A stretch of 64,000 nucleotides of DNA from Pseudobdellovibrionaceae bacterium (lineage in GTDB: Bacteria; Bdellovibrionota; Bdellovibrionia; Bdellovibrionales; UBA1609): NCBI GenBank assembly GCA_023954155.1, contig JAMLIO010000005.1, positions 124,001 through 188,000 of the forward strand, written 5' to 3'. The translations under genes and the position numbers were made by a program. Below are positions 34,304 through 44,338 of the stretch, piece after piece. A model generated the notes under the pieces. That model had not been told where the DNA came from. It searched no databases and worked only from the letters and a program-made list of their open reading frames with translations. The number at the start of each line of letters is the position of its first letter. Position 1 is the stretch's first letter.

Positions 34304-35152
34304 TTAAATGTTGACCAGTTCAAATTGATTTAAGTTCCACTCTGGGAAGGCTTTTAGGGCTATGGATTTGAAATGTTCAGAGTCATCAGTCAGGCAGATC
34401 AGGCTTGAGCTTTTTTTTGCTTGTGAGGGACTCAGTTCTTTTTGTTCTAATGCCTGCTTGATCTTTTGAGTTAAAGCGATGGCCGAGTCGATGATTTGGA
34501 TGGAGACGCCCTTAGTGATTAAATGTTTTTCTAAACTTGCCTTTAAAAGAGGATAGTGTGTGCAGCCCAGAATAAGGGTGTCGACTTGGGCTTGTATGAT
34601 ATCGTCTAAATACAGATCAAATACAGTGTGAGTAAGAGGGCTGTCCCACAGGCCTTCTTCCACTAAAGGAACTAAAAGTGGACAGGCCGTGGCTGTGTAT
34701 ATGTGGTCAGAAGATAACTTTTGCAGAGCCTTTTCGTAAGACTTCCCCCCGACAGTAGCACGAGTGGCCCAGAGACCAATTTTTTTTGTTTTTGAAACCC
34801 TTAGAGCAGTTTCTGCTCCTGGCTCAATCACGCCAAACACTTTGATCTGAGAGGGCACTTGCAGTGCGTGTAAGATTGTAGATGCTGAATTGCAGGCCAC
34901 CACTAAGGCCTTGATGTTTTTGTTTTCTAAAAAGAAATTTAAATTTTGTTCGACGTAACGTTTGATGGTCTGAGGGGACTTGCTTCCATAAGGTAAACGG
35001 GCGGTGTCCCCAAGGTAAATGAAAGTTTCGTTGGGAAAGGCGGATTCAAGTTCTTTTAAAACAGTCAGACCGCCAATGCCTGAGTCAAAGACTCCGATAG
35101 GGCGGTCATCAAAAGTACTGTTGGTAAAGCCTTGAAACTTATCAGTGGTCAT
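34304..35152 (-). CDS. murI: Glutamate racemase
   Basis: A 282-aa cofactor-independent racemase making D-glutamate for peptidoglycan. The two catalytic Cys lie in VVACNSAST and LGCTHYPLL. The N-terminal GVFDSGIGGLTVLKEL and YLGDTARLPYGSKSP are diagnostic. It is encoded four bases downstream of the GMP reductase-type gene, so in one operon with it, and E1 lies downstream. Confidence 0.96.
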   Translation of the reverse strand: MTTDKFQGFTNSTFDDRPIGVFDSGIGGLTVLKELESAFPNETFIYLGDTARLPYGSKSPQTIKRYVEQNLNFFLENKNIKALVVACNSASTILHALQVPSQIKVFGVIEPGAETALRVSKTKKIGLWATRATVGGKSYEKALQKLSSDHIYTATACPLLVPLVEEGLWDSPLTHTVFDLYLDDIIQAQVDTLILGCTHYPLLKASLEKHLITKGVSIQIIDSAIALTQKIKQALEQKELSPSQAKKSSSLICLTDDSEHFKSIALKAFPEWNLNQFELVNI

Positions 35153-35155
35153 GAA

Positions 35156-36199
35156 TTACATATTTAAACCATGAGCACGGCTTTCGTAAAGTCCCGAGGG
35201 AGTCATGCGCATAAAATGCGAGTTCTCTCTGATCTCAGAAATTTGCGACGCGTTCACATAGGTCATCCCACTGCGCAGTCCACCCATAAGCTCTTCCACC
35301 ACTGTGGCTGCGGGCCCCTTCACGCTGATCTGGTGGGATTCCCCTTCGGCAGCCATCCCTTTAGGCACGCCACCACGCCAGCTGGCTTGCGCTGATTTAG
35401 AGGCCATTCCACGATATAGCTTTTTACCTTGTTTGATATCCCCTGGAGTTTCTAAAGTGCCTGCCAGTAAAGAACCTAACATCACGCTGCTGGCTCCTGC
35501 GGCAAAGGCCTTAACGATATCCCCAGAGGTTTTGATTCCTCCATCGGCGATGACAGGAACATCGTACTTATCTGCTTCTAAACTGCAAAGGGCAATGGCT
35601 GTCAGCTGAGGCATACCACAGCCAGTGATGATGCGAGTGGTGCACATAGATCCTGGTCCAATGCCCACCTTAATGGCGTCAGCTCCAGCATTGATTAAAT
35701 CCAGAGTTCCCTGAGGTGTGGCCACATTACCTGCAATGACCTCCACATGGCTCCAACGTCTTTTGATCTCTTCAAGCATTTCAATCATGGCCACACTGTG
35801 ACCATGAGCAATGTCGATGGTGATCACAGGCACTCCTGCATCAATCAGCTTTTCAGCACGTTCAAGTTCAGAGGTTTGAACTCCCACACTAGCAGAAAAT
35901 TTAGTGATACCATGGCCGATGAGTTCTTTGGCTTGAGCCACTTGGTCTTCGATAGAGATAAAACGGTGTAAAATGGCAAAGGCTCCGATGTCATTCATGG
36001 CTTTGACCATGGCCATCTCGGTGACGGTGTCCATGTTGGCACTGATCACAGGAGTGGGGCAGGTGATGTTTTTGGTAATCTTTGAAGTCAAATCGGGATC
36101 ACGACGTGATTTCATGGTGGATTTATTAGGGACAATCAAAACGTCATCAAACGTGAGTCCTACTTCTGGCAAATCTTTGCGATGATAAAATTTAGACAT
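35156..36199 (-). CDS. guaC: GMP reductase-type IMPDH/GMPR family enzyme
   Basis: A 347-aa TIM-barrel enzyme lacking the CBS domains of ordinary IMP dehydrogenase. The catalytic loop is [15 protein letters not shown] and the FDDVLIVP start is family-typical. The end of the barrel has [10 protein letters not shown] followed by GMAAEGES, where the AEG triad is closer to GMP reductase (GMP to IMP, NADPH) than to IMP dehydrogenase. The length equals that of E. coli GuaC. An IMP dehydrogenase without CBS domains remains possible. Its start overlaps the membrane protein gene at 36192 by eight bases. Confidence 0.8.
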   Translation of the reverse strand: MSKFYHRKDLPEVGLTFDDVLIVPNKSTMKSRRDPDLTSKITKNITCPTPVISANMDTVTEMAMVKAMNDIGAFAILHRFISIEDQVAQAKELIGHGITKFSASVGVQTSELERAEKLIDAGVPVITIDIAHGHSVAMIEMLEEIKRRWSHVEVIAGNVATPQGTLDLINAGADAIKVGIGPGSMCTTRIITGCGMPQLTAIALCSLEADKYDVPVIADGGIKTSGDIVKAFAAGASSVMLGSLLAGTLETPGDIKQGKKLYRGMASKSAQASWRGGVPKGMAAEGESHQISVKGPAATVVEELMGGLRSGMTYVNASQISEIRENSHFMRMTPSGLYESRAHGLNM

Positions 36200-36923
36200 A
36201 TTCTTTTCCCTCCGTCACATCTAAATAAGTCTTAAAAATATAAGAGTGAGTGATTAAATTTAATAAAGTGTAAATAAGAACCTGAGCCACACGCCCCTGC
36301 GGTTCAAACATCAAGCTAGCATGGGCATACACAGAGTCCACTACCATTGGCGTTATGGTGGTGAGCACGATCATCACACCAATGAATCCTACTTTTTTTA
36401 AAGGGATGGCGTCTAAGGAAAGGCGTAATGGATCTAGGCTTCGATCCTGATGGAAGCGAGGATGGAAAAAAATAAAAAGCGAGGCGAGCCTAAAGCGAGC
36501 CTCCATCACAAAACCAGGCAGAACCAAAGCTAAAAACCAAAGGCTAACATGGATCAGGATTCGGAGTTGGGCGGTGACGTATTCCGCGAAATTCAGGGCA
36601 ACAAAATCCAGAAAAGAGCTTTGAGTGAGTCCCTGTTTTTTTCCTAACTGATGATAGATCATAAAGCTCACGCTCACAGAATAAAACATCCATACCAAAG
36701 CGTACCAAACTTGGGTGATAATACGGACCTGAATGTCCTTTAAAGGGGAAAGAGACTGAACGGGGAGCAGGTCGATCAGAAGGTAAGCCGACGCAGTAAG
36801 GCCCAGAGTCATTAAGACTACGCCTGGAAACAAAACTCTTAGGAAATGCAGTGTTTTTATACGGGTGAACACTTGTCTAAGCCTAGCTGGCCTTTGGGCC
36901 ATTAGGAAGTAAAAAAGTCTCAA
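36192..36923 (-). CDS. Hypothetical polytopic membrane protein
   Basis: A 243-aa protein with five or so hydrophobic segments (LFPGVVLMTLGLTASAYLLI, VWYALVWMFYSVSVSFMIY, VSLWFLALVLPGFVMEARF, VGFIGVMIVLTTITPMVV, LIYTLLNLITHSYIF) and a basic N-terminus. No family recognised. It overlaps the downstream gene start and probably shares its transcript. It diverges from the gene at 36955 with only 31 bp between, so the two promoters must overlap or lie within the coding regions. Confidence 0.7.
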   Translation of the reverse strand: MRLFYFLMAQRPARLRQVFTRIKTLHFLRVLFPGVVLMTLGLTASAYLLIDLLPVQSLSPLKDIQVRIITQVWYALVWMFYSVSVSFMIYHQLGKKQGLTQSSFLDFVALNFAEYVTAQLRILIHVSLWFLALVLPGFVMEARFRLASLFIFFHPRFHQDRSLDPLRLSLDAIPLKKVGFIGVMIVLTTITPMVVDSVYAHASLMFEPQGRVAQVLIYTLLNLITHSYIFKTYLDVTEGKEYV

Positions 36924-36954
36924 TTTTAGATGTTTTGACGCCGATAGACTTAAT

Positions 36955-38247
36955 GTGAAGTCGAATATTTTAGCAATTTTACTTTCAGGCGGGGTGATGC
37001 TCAGTGCTGGGGCGGTGGACGTTCCTAAAGCTTATGCAAATAAAGCCAAAGACCGTCCTCCTGTGACCACAAAGACTTTACCTGAAACCGCAAAAGCCAC
37101 AACCAAAACAGGAGGGGCGGGAACAGACACTCCCCTTTGGAAGCAAAAAATTGTGGTGAATATCAAAACAGGAGAAAGAACCACTATCGAAGACGTGATG
37201 GCGCGAAAGACTGCGGCCACATCCACGATCAACGGAATACCTGCTCCTGGTGGGGGCTACTATTATACTCCAGGGCCTGCAAACCGACCTGTCACAGTTC
37301 CTACTTCGGGTGCCGTAGCAGGGAGTACAGTGGGTGGCACGAATGGGCTTGGTTTTATCAATCAGGATATGATGGGTGGAAGCATGATCCTTTTAAGTGG
37401 AGCGTCTTTATTCCAACCTCTAGCTAATTTTGGTGGTGGAAAAAATGATGAGGTCTGCCTAGAGTGCGCTAAGCAGGGACCATACACTCCTCCAGCTAGT
37501 GATCCTAATTTAACAAATGAAAACACCATCCCTCCAGAGATTCGTCCTGGTTATGAGCTTTTAGTACCTATTTTTAATGAACTGGGGGAGTTTCCATTTA
37601 CTGTTGATGGAACTTACAACGCGGAATACTTTGCGGCTTTGTATGATGTTTTGATGAGAGAGCCTTTTTCAGAATTGTCGGACCTAGCTAAAGATGAAAT
37701 GGCAAGCTATTGCCCTAATTACTCCAACCTTGATGATTTGAAAAAGAAAGCTCTAGTCATGTTGATGTTTTCTAATATGATGAAAAATAAAAATGGAAAG
37801 TACGAGCCTCGCCGTATTGTAGACTCCACCAACAACGGTCAGACCGAAAAAGGTTATGGTTTGTGTGGCATTCGACCTGAATTTGCCCAGAGCCGTCTGC
37901 AACATGATTACAAAAACGTGATCAAAAACAGAGGGACCTATCAAGTGTCTTCATCACAAGTGAGCCGAAGCAGTTATGCCTTACAGGATTTTGGCGTGGC
38001 CTACAGTTCAGTGGAAGATCTGTATCATGCCCAGAATAACATTCGCTTATGTGTGATGGAAATGCACTACACGGCTGTCATCCATGCTCAAAACCCTTCA
38101 GGTGAGGTCAAACCTTTCACCCATAAGATGGAATTTCTTGCCGATACGGCCACCAAAGAAAAGTTTAAAAACTACTCTTTATGCAAAACCACCGCGAGTG
38201 GCGAAACTCCTCCCGATACTTCAGGCGGTGGAACCGTTATCAATTAG
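36955..38247 (+). CDS. Hypothetical secreted protein, 430 aa
   Basis: It starts at GTG 36955 with a signal peptide (ILAILLSGGVMLSAGAV, cleavage near AYA). A Lys/Thr/Pro-rich region follows, then a Gly-rich stretch with one hydrophobic segment (residues 105-160, GGSMILLSGASLFQPLANFG). The C-terminal globular half has several Cys (VCLECAKQ, SYCPNY, GYGLCGIRPEF, RLCVMEMHY, YSLCKT). The tail is Gly/Thr/Pro. The C-terminal half looks SCP/CAP-like, with HAQNNIR spacing loosely like LYHAQNNIRLCVMEMHYTAV, but I cannot confirm this. No operon partner is evident. Confidence 0.65.
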   Translation: MKSNILAILLSGGVMLSAGAVDVPKAYANKAKDRPPVTTKTLPETAKATTKTGGAGTDTPLWKQKIVVNIKTGERTTIEDVMARKTAATSTINGIPAPGGGYYYTPGPANRPVTVPTSGAVAGSTVGGTNGLGFINQDMMGGSMILLSGASLFQPLANFGGGKNDEVCLECAKQGPYTPPASDPNLTNENTIPPEIRPGYELLVPIFNELGEFPFTVDGTYNAEYFAALYDVLMREPFSELSDLAKDEMASYCPNYSNLDDLKKKALVMLMFSNMMKNKNGKYEPRRIVDSTNNGQTEKGYGLCGIRPEFAQSRLQHDYKNVIKNRGTYQVSSSQVSRSSYALQDFGVAYSSVEDLYHAQNNIRLCVMEMHYTAVIHAQNPSGEVKPFTHKMEFLADTATKEKFKNYSLCKTTASGETPPDTSGGGTVIN

Positions 38248-38336
38248 GCCCAACTAGGCTCCTTATGGCGTGGTCTTAATTACAAAAACCACAAAAGAGT
38301 TTTCAGCCTAAGGGTTATTTGCTATACCCTTGGGCC

Positions 38337-39482
38337 ATGGAGACACGAGTCAAAACCTCTGCAACGATAAACAGCGATCCGCTCAAATACGATCACAAAA
38401 AGCCACGAGTGCTTGTGGCGATGAGTGGGGGCGTGGACAGTTCTGTGGCTGCGGCCATACTTGTCGAGCAAGGATACGAGGTGATTGGCTGCACCATGCA
38501 GGTGTGGGACTACACTAAAAATCAAGGTTCATCTTGCAGCACAGAAGAAGGGTATGGCACGTGCTGTTCAAGCACTGATGTGGACGATGCGCGTTCAGTG
38601 GCGGATCGGTTGGGAATTCCCTTTTACGTATTAAATTGTGAAAGTGAATTTGAAGCGAAGGTGATTGATCCCTTTGTAGCTTCTTATCTTAAAGGTGAAA
38701 CCCCCATTCCTTGTGTGAATTGCAACACGCATTTGAAGTTTGATCATCTGGTGAAAAAGATGAAGGCCTTAGACTGCGACTATATCGCTACAGGACATTA
38801 CGCCCAAGTGCGCGAAGAAAATGGAGTCAAAAAGATCATCACCAGTTCTGATGATTGGAAAGACCAGACCTATTTTTTATTTACTCTTGATCCTGAAGTT
38901 TTAAATTATTTGATGTTCCCAGTGGGCGAAATGCAAAAACCCGATGTCAGAAAGTACGCTGAAGACAAAGATCTGATTGTGGCTCGCAAAAAAGACTCTA
39001 CAGGAATCTGTTTTGTAGGTAAGGGAAGTTACGCGGAATTTGTGGAGGGGCGTGTGTCTAAAGACTTGCTGCCAGAAGGGGAGATCAGACTTTACCCTTC
39101 AGGTGAAGTGCTGGGACATCACGCAGGTGTGCATAATTTCACTTATGGTCAGCGCAAACGTTTAGGTGTGCACAGCCAGGTGCCTCTTTATGTTAAAAAA
39201 ATTGAACCTGACACTAAAACGGTCTGGTTATGTGAAGACCAGTATCTTTACGAAGATGAAATGCAGGTTAGAAACGTCAACCTTCTTGATGAAATCGGGG
39301 ACAATGAAACTTTAAATGTTAAAATTCGTTTCCAACATCGAGGGGCTAAGGCCATAGTTCATAAAAATCCTTCAGGAGTTTTAAGTGTAAAGTTCTTTGA
39401 ACCACAACGCTCTATTACTCCTGGACAAGCCGCTGTGTTTTACAGGGACAAACAGCTTATTGGGGGAGGCTGGATTGTCTGA
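38337..39482 (+). CDS. mnmA: tRNA-specific 2-thiouridylase
   Basis: A 381-aa enzyme that makes the 2-thiouridine at position 34 of Lys, Glu and Gln tRNAs, using sulfur delivered from a cysteine desulfurase. The ATP PP-loop is [15 protein letters not shown], the first catalytic Cys is in [13 protein letters not shown], the second in [13 protein letters not shown], with GHYAQV and [10 protein letters not shown] also conserved. The N-terminus carries about 22 residues before the PP-loop strand. ATG at 38337 was chosen; the frame also opens at a TTG at 38319. It overlaps mtaB. Confidence 0.96.
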   Translation: METRVKTSATINSDPLKYDHKKPRVLVAMSGGVDSSVAAAILVEQGYEVIGCTMQVWDYTKNQGSSCSTEEGYGTCCSSTDVDDARSVADRLGIPFYVLNCESEFEAKVIDPFVASYLKGETPIPCVNCNTHLKFDHLVKKMKALDCDYIATGHYAQVREENGVKKIITSSDDWKDQTYFLFTLDPEVLNYLMFPVGEMQKPDVRKYAEDKDLIVARKKDSTGICFVGKGSYAEFVEGRVSKDLLPEGEIRLYPSGEVLGHHAGVHNFTYGQRKRLGVHSQVPLYVKKIEPDTKTVWLCEDQYLYEDEMQVRNVNLLDEIGDNETLNVKIRFQHRGAKAIVHKNPSGVLSVKFFEPQRSITPGQAAVFYRDKQLIGGGWIV

Positions 39483-40836
39483 CCTATCTGAAACACCTAG
39501 CGCGCCACATAAGGACCAAGACCTCACTTATAAGATTCACACTTTTGGTTGTAAGGTGAACACCTACGATACCAGTTTATTGCAAAGTAAAATCTCTGCT
39601 TTAAAACCCAATGAGGGTGAAAAAGAAGTTCATGTGCATATCTTAAACTCCTGTGCTGTGACCCATGAGGCCACTAAAGAAGCAGGAAAGCTGGCGCGCA
39701 CATTAAAGCGACAAGATAAAAACGCCATGGTGGTGCTCACGGGTTGTGCGGCCCAGGTGGATAAGAAGTTTTTTAAAGACAACCAAGATATAGATTTGAT
39801 TGTGGGAAATTCCCATAAAGGGGATTTGGAAGGGTTGATCCTTAAAAAGCTCAACCACGAAATGGATGAAAAGACCCATCAAAGCAATATCTTTAAAAAA
39901 GAAGACTTAGAATTTGGTGCAGGTCTTGAAGCCTCCCATACGCGGGCCTTTTTAAAGATTCAGGATGGGTGCAACAGTTTTTGTTCGTTCTGTGTGATCC
40001 CTTTTGCACGTGGTAAGAGCCGCAGTGTGGAGATTCAAAAGCTTGTGGGCAAGGTCAACGAGTTTTACGAAAAGGGTCTGCGCGAGGTCATTCTTACGGG
40101 TGTGCATGTCGGAGACTATGAAGATCAAGATAAGAGACTTGAAGATCTCATTGAAGCTCTCCTTGCTGATACGGATATGCCGCGCTTTAGGCTTACAAGC
40201 CTTGAGCCCATTGAGCTTTCAGATCGTCTTTTAGACTCTTATAAAAACCCTAGGATGTGTCCGCATTTTCATATGAGCATCCAATCCGCCCAGACCCGTG
40301 TTTTAAAAGACATGAAACGAAAGTACACCGCAGAAGACGTCAAGCGCAGTCTACAAAAGATTGCCCAGTATGTTCCTAATGCCTTTGTCGGAATGGATGT
40401 GATTGTGGGGTTTCCTGGAGAGACTGAGGCTGAATTTAGGGAGACCTATGACCGTCTGGCCTCTTTGCCCTGGACCCGCATCCATGTATTTCCTTATAGC
40501 CCACGTCCTCAGACAAGAGCCCTTATGATGGAAGGGGGGCATGATCGTTCTTTAATTTTGGAAAGGTCAAAGCAGTTACGAGAACTCAGTCATCAGCGTT
40601 GGAACTCAGAGGCGATGAAACAGGTCGGAACCACCAAAGAGGTCCTTCTGTTATCTAAAAACACGGACCAATACACGCATTCCCTGAGTAGAGACTATTG
40701 GAATGTTCTGATAGACGAGTCTGATCTGCAAAAGGCCACCCTAGATCCTATGAGCCAAGAGCTTAAGGTGCAGATCACCGAAGCTTTCCCTACCCATAAT
40801 GGTCAGGGCTATTTAAAAGCTCGTGTGGTGTTATAG
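39475..40836 (+). CDS. mtaB: tRNA t6A37 methylthiotransferase
   Basis: A radical-SAM methylthiotransferase, 453 aa. It has an N-terminal UPF0004 domain with three Cys ([25 protein letters not shown]), a radical-SAM cluster motif [17 protein letters not shown], and a C-terminal TRAM-like domain. The pattern fits MtaB (2-methylthio-t6A37 in ANN-reading tRNAs) better than MiaB or RimO. The start is TTG at 39475, overlapping the mnmA stop by eight bases, with GGGGGAGG just upstream; the frame opens earlier at 39397 but inside mnmA. Coupled expression of two anticodon-loop modification enzymes. Confidence 0.92.
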   Translation: MSDLSETPSAPHKDQDLTYKIHTFGCKVNTYDTSLLQSKISALKPNEGEKEVHVHILNSCAVTHEATKEAGKLARTLKRQDKNAMVVLTGCAAQVDKKFFKDNQDIDLIVGNSHKGDLEGLILKKLNHEMDEKTHQSNIFKKEDLEFGAGLEASHTRAFLKIQDGCNSFCSFCVIPFARGKSRSVEIQKLVGKVNEFYEKGLREVILTGVHVGDYEDQDKRLEDLIEALLADTDMPRFRLTSLEPIELSDRLLDSYKNPRMCPHFHMSIQSAQTRVLKDMKRKYTAEDVKRSLQKIAQYVPNAFVGMDVIVGFPGETEAEFRETYDRLASLPWTRIHVFPYSPRPQTRALMMEGGHDRSLILERSKQLRELSHQRWNSEAMKQVGTTKEVLLLSKNTDQYTHSLSRDYWNVLIDESDLQKATLDPMSQELKVQITEAFPTHNGQGYLKARVVL

Positions 40837-40994
40837 CCAGATAAAATAAAAAATATGTATCAAAATAAAACAAAATATAAAAAGAGAACAGCTAAATAGA
40901 GCCTGTTGGCCTATACTGTAGGTTGATGTCCCTCTTATTTTAAGAGTATAATGGACATGTACTTATAGATTAAAAGTTATTTAAGGGACGTAGT

Positions 40995-41579
40995 ATGTGT
41001 AAAATGACTTTTGTGTTTTTAATGCTGAGTTTTTTTTATATGCCCAAGGCCTATGCGTGTCGTATGGACCAGCCACCTACTTATAAAGTCAACTTGAGTT
41101 ACGACAAAATGATTAAAAACGACATGGTGATTGAACTTGTCGAAGTGGAATCGAATAAGAAAGAGTATCTGCTTGATGACACAGGATATTTGGGAGCCTA
41201 TTTGGCTTTTGCGCGTCTGACAACAAACAAAGATGCAGAGACAGTAAAGCTTTTTAAAGAACGACTAGATAAACTTAAAAGCAGTCTTATGCCCTATGAT
41301 AATGGCTTAGAGATCAGTAAAAAGATCAAAGAACTTAAAAGCATCAGTAGCATGCTAGACAGTGAAACCATCACCACTAAAGAGTTGATCGTCAAATGGC
41401 TGGAACTGAAGTCCACCCTAGATAAAAATGAATTACAGATCTTGGTTCGACAAAAAAAGGCCCTCAATCAGGAGTGGTCCGCCAAAGAGATCAATGTCGA
41501 ACAAGTTCGTCTTCCTGCATATTCCATTCCCAATGCTAGAGGATGCTCAGGACGATTAACGGGATTTAAACTTCAGTAA
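40995..41579 (+). CDS. Hypothetical secreted protein, 194 aa
   Basis: The signal peptide is TFVFLMLSFFYMPKAYA, cleaved before CRMDQ, so a lipoprotein-like Cys is possible although the -3 position is not classical. The mature part is helical and Lys/Leu-rich with predicted coiled coil (LFKERLDKLKSSLMP, LKSISSMLDSETITTKEL). Only the first and last regions contain Cys (CRMD, RGCSGR), suggesting a disulfide. No family recognised. Upstream 40837-40994 has no other feature. Confidence 0.6.
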   Translation: MCKMTFVFLMLSFFYMPKAYACRMDQPPTYKVNLSYDKMIKNDMVIELVEVESNKKEYLLDDTGYLGAYLAFARLTTNKDAETVKLFKERLDKLKSSLMPYDNGLEISKKIKELKSISSMLDSETITTKELIVKWLELKSTLDKNELQILVRQKKALNQEWSAKEINVEQVRLPAYSIPNARGCSGRLTGFKLQ

Positions 41580-41670
41580 TCCTATATTTTTTGCAAGAAT
41601 CTTCTAAGGCCATTTCAAAAGTGACCTAAATCTTTTAAATTACCTACAACAATGACTTTGAGGTGTAGGT

Positions 41671-42378
41671 ATGAAGTGGTCTATGATGTTTGTCAGTCTG
41701 TTTTGTGTTTCTCTTTCGGCTCAGGCGTCCTTACATGGCGCTCTACAAAGATTTCCAGTAAAAGATAAACCTCTATATCCTTTAAGTGCTGTGGGTCTTG
41801 TTGAAAATTTTTGCTCTGGGACTTTGATTGCTCCCAATAAAGTTCTTACTGCCGCCCACTGTCTGTATGATATTGAAACGGATCAATATATGCCTGTGAA
41901 GACCTTCCATTTGGGACAAAATGGGATCAGCCATTTAGGGCAGTCTATCAAGGTGACTTCTATAAAACCACATCCGATTTATGTGGCTACAGGCCTTCCT
42001 GCCTTTGATGTGGGGATCATCACTTTAGAACGTGCTGTCTCTGAATTTGTTGTGCCTGTAGTGGCTGATACGATGTTAGGATGGGACTTAAATTCAGAAA
42101 CTCTAGCTTATGAGCGGATCAGTGTGATTGCGGGCTACCCAGGAGATCAGCTTCTGGGAAACATGTGGTATGTGGTCTGCTTGCTTGAAAAAAACATTCA
42201 CAACCTTTCGCGTGCCCATTACAACTGCGACACTTTTGGGGGCATGAGCGGAAGCGCTCTTATTGTGTATAATCAAAGCGGCCCACAGATCATTGGCGTT
42301 CACACCAATGGGGGAGCAGAGAAGAACTTTGGAGTTTTGATCTTCCCTGAGCTTTTAGAGTTTATTAAATCTAATTGA
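41671..42378 (+). CDS. Secreted trypsin/V8-like serine protease
   Basis: A 235-aa S1-type protease with signal peptide (MMFVSLFCVSLSAQA). The catalytic triad is visible as LTAAHCLYD (His63), AFDVGIITL (Asp113) and GGMSGSALIV (Ser193). The short length, few Cys and GxSGSAL pattern resemble the glutamyl endopeptidase/V8 branch (S1B). It starts almost directly after the signal without an obvious pro-region, apart from about 20 residues (LHGALQRFPVKDKPLYPLSA). An exported hydrolase, presumably for prey or environmental protein. Confidence 0.9.
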   Translation: MKWSMMFVSLFCVSLSAQASLHGALQRFPVKDKPLYPLSAVGLVENFCSGTLIAPNKVLTAAHCLYDIETDQYMPVKTFHLGQNGISHLGQSIKVTSIKPHPIYVATGLPAFDVGIITLERAVSEFVVPVVADTMLGWDLNSETLAYERISVIAGYPGDQLLGNMWYVVCLLEKNIHNLSRAHYNCDTFGGMSGSALIVYNQSGPQIIGVHTNGGAEKNFGVLIFPELLEFIKSN

Positions 42379-42481
42379 TTTTTAGATTGAGAAATATATC
42401 TAGCCAGATTTTTTTTTCTAAAAATAGCAAGAGTTATATTCCTATCGAGTCCTTTGAAATAGACGAGTGATTGGACGATGT

Positions 42482-43261
42482 TTAATTTGCAGTTCTAGAA
42501 GTTCCGCCTCGACCATTGCCGCCGCCAGATGTTCCAACGCGTTCTTGGAATCTGACTTCCGTGGCATACAAATTTGTAAGGGCCTGAGCACGCGCAGTTC
42601 TAAGATGAGGACTTAAAGAGCTGCACATGTCATTTTTGTCGTAACGTCGAAGTAGATCAGCTCCAGACTGTCTTTTTAGAGAATTGCTGTCTAATGTTCC
42701 TTCGTTCATCTGGTGAAAAAGGTCATCGCTATAGAGACGGTTAATACCTTTAAAATAGTTTTCAACCATTTTTTCCCATTTATCACTTGGCGTAGAACTT
42801 TTTGTGCAATCAATATCCGCCATGATGTTTATACCTAGGGCACCACCACGGACTCTTGAAATCCTTGGCGGGTCTTTTTGCATATCTCTAGGGTACATTT
42901 TTACAGAGTCTAAATGTTCTTTTTCAAAAACACAGGTGAGTTCACCGTCGGGAGTGATGATGGTGCGTTTCACATTGCCACGATGAGTATAGGAATCTAA
43001 ATAAGCAAAGTCATTTTCTACCTTAAAGTCAAATCCATCGGCGGGCACAAGACTATAATGGGTGTTGCCCCCTGGAAGGTTAGGTTTATAGTTTTTGACG
43101 TCATAACCTGGGACGGATTTTTCAAACCCATAAAGCGAGCTTTTATAAAACTGTTCTGATTGATTCAAACATTGAAGAAGTTTTGCAGAGTCCATGGCAA
43201 GGGCCATTTGGGGAATGGAAAATGCAGTTAAAAGTAGTGTGATCAGTGTGTGACGTCCCAT
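42482..43261 (-). CDS. Hypothetical secreted protein, 259 aa
   Basis: A signal peptide (LITLLLTAFSIPQMALA) then a mature domain with paired Cys (KLLQCLNQSEQFYK, LTCVFEKEHL, ADIDCTKSS, KNDMCSSLSP) and a Gly/Arg-rich end (GTSGGGNGRGGTSRTAN). No known domain. A GGAGACTTC site precedes the ATG. It is convergent with the serine protease gene. Function unknown. Confidence 0.65.
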   Translation of the reverse strand: MGRHTLITLLLTAFSIPQMALAMDSAKLLQCLNQSEQFYKSSLYGFEKSVPGYDVKNYKPNLPGGNTHYSLVPADGFDFKVENDFAYLDSYTHRGNVKRTIITPDGELTCVFEKEHLDSVKMYPRDMQKDPPRISRVRGGALGINIMADIDCTKSSTPSDKWEKMVENYFKGINRLYSDDLFHQMNEGTLDSNSLKRQSGADLLRRYDKNDMCSSLSPHLRTARAQALTNLYATEVRFQERVGTSGGGNGRGGTSRTAN

Positions 43262-43370
43262 GTTTGAAGTCTCCTGTGGAAAATAGCTATAAAGGCGTAT
43301 CGGACCATTGAAGCCACCTTTAAACTGGATATAGGACTTGGGGTTTCATGCCACTTACACTAGTTCCCCC

Positions 43371-43421
43371 TCACATGTATTTGCCTCCTGTGATGTCGGC
43401 AGCCATGTTATGTGTAGATGC
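43371..43421 (-). repeat. Dispersed ~50-bp echo of the outer-membrane gene at 24958
   Basis: The sequence ATGTATTTGCCTCCTGTGAT followed by GTCGGC at about 43374 is identical to bases near 25210, and the similarity continues with differences to GTAGATGCT. At 25210 it lies antisense within the barrel gene coding for residues near NPYIGGG. Here it is in the 43262-43543 intergenic stretch, with no surrounding open frame, so it is a stray fragment. The rest of that stretch shows nothing. Confidence 0.75.
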
Positions 43422-43561
43422 TATTTTACGCCAGTTCCCCTCGACCAAGGGACTTTCACCCCCTAGAGCATTTATAAAAATTACTCTTTTGGGCAATGGA
43501 TTGAGTTCCTAAGGGTTTTGTGGCATATAAAGGTCCATAAAAGTTGGACACGGAGTCCTTG

Positions 43562-44263
43562 ATGAGATCCTTAAATAATTTATTTAAAAATTCAGACTAT
43601 CTTGAGCTTGCGCTCATTCATCGTAGTTTTCCGTTTAAGAACAAAAAACTAGACAGCATGGGACATAATGAACGACTGGAGTTCTTAGGGGACTCTATTT
43701 TAGGTCTGATTGTGGCCTCTAAACTTATGGCCTTGTTTCCAGATGCAGAAGAAGGGATTTTATCGCAAATGCGCGCCTCTCTAGTCAGTGAAGAGGCCTT
43801 AGCCGATGTGGCCAAATCCTTAGGGCTAAACGAAGAGCTTAAGCTCTCCTTTCAAGAAGAACGAAATGGGGGGCGAGAAAAAAGCCGTATTTTAGGTTCC
43901 GCATTTGAAGCACTAGTGGGAGCTCTATTTTTAGACTCAGGTTACGAGGCCGCACGTAAATTTGTACTGGAAGTGTATAAAGAGCGTTGGCCTGAAAGTG
44001 AGTCGCGGCAAGGGTGGGACAAAGATTACAAGACCCAACTTCAAGAGCTTTCACAAAAGCTTTCACAAAATGTACCCCAGTATCAAGTCCTTGAAGAGGT
44101 GGGGCCAGATCACAATAAAGAATTTAAGGTGGAAGTGCGTGTATTAGACAAGAACTTTGTAGGACTGGCAAAGTCCAAAAAACAGGCCGAGCAAAATGCG
44201 GCTCAAAGTGCTCTAGTAAGCCTAAGTCAAAATGGCAGTGGCAATATGGAGATGAAACTATGA
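43562..44263 (+). CDS. rnc: Ribonuclease III
   Basis: A 233-aa double-strand-specific endonuclease that processes rRNA and mRNA. The signature HNERLEFLGDSILGLIVA carries the metal-binding Glu and Asp; the second acidic site is in SAFEALVGALFLDSGY, and a C-terminal dsRNA-binding domain (about 155-225) follows (YKTQLQELSQ, KSKKQAEQNAAQSAL). I chose ATG at 43562 because GGAG lies six bases upstream; the frame also opens at TTG 43544. It is first of an rnc-era-der cluster, the standard rnc-era linkage. Confidence 0.96.
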   Translation: MRSLNNLFKNSDYLELALIHRSFPFKNKKLDSMGHNERLEFLGDSILGLIVASKLMALFPDAEEGILSQMRASLVSEEALADVAKSLGLNEELKLSFQEERNGGREKSRILGSAFEALVGALFLDSGYEAARKFVLEVYKERWPESESRQGWDKDYKTQLQELSQKLSQNVPQYQVLEEVGPDHNKEFKVEVRVLDKNFVGLAKSKKQAEQNAAQSALVSLSQNGSGNMEMKL

Positions 44264-44338
44264 GTTTAAAACGTCGTAGGTCGCTGTGCTGTCCGTGTTT
44301 TCAAGTCGGAGAAAAACTATAATGGTGGAGATCATGTT

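Noticed and set aside
34063-34323. Open frames on both strands across E1
   Set aside because: They are produced by the inverted repeat itself; the translations mirror each other (KFSAPREG in both) and no binding site is present.
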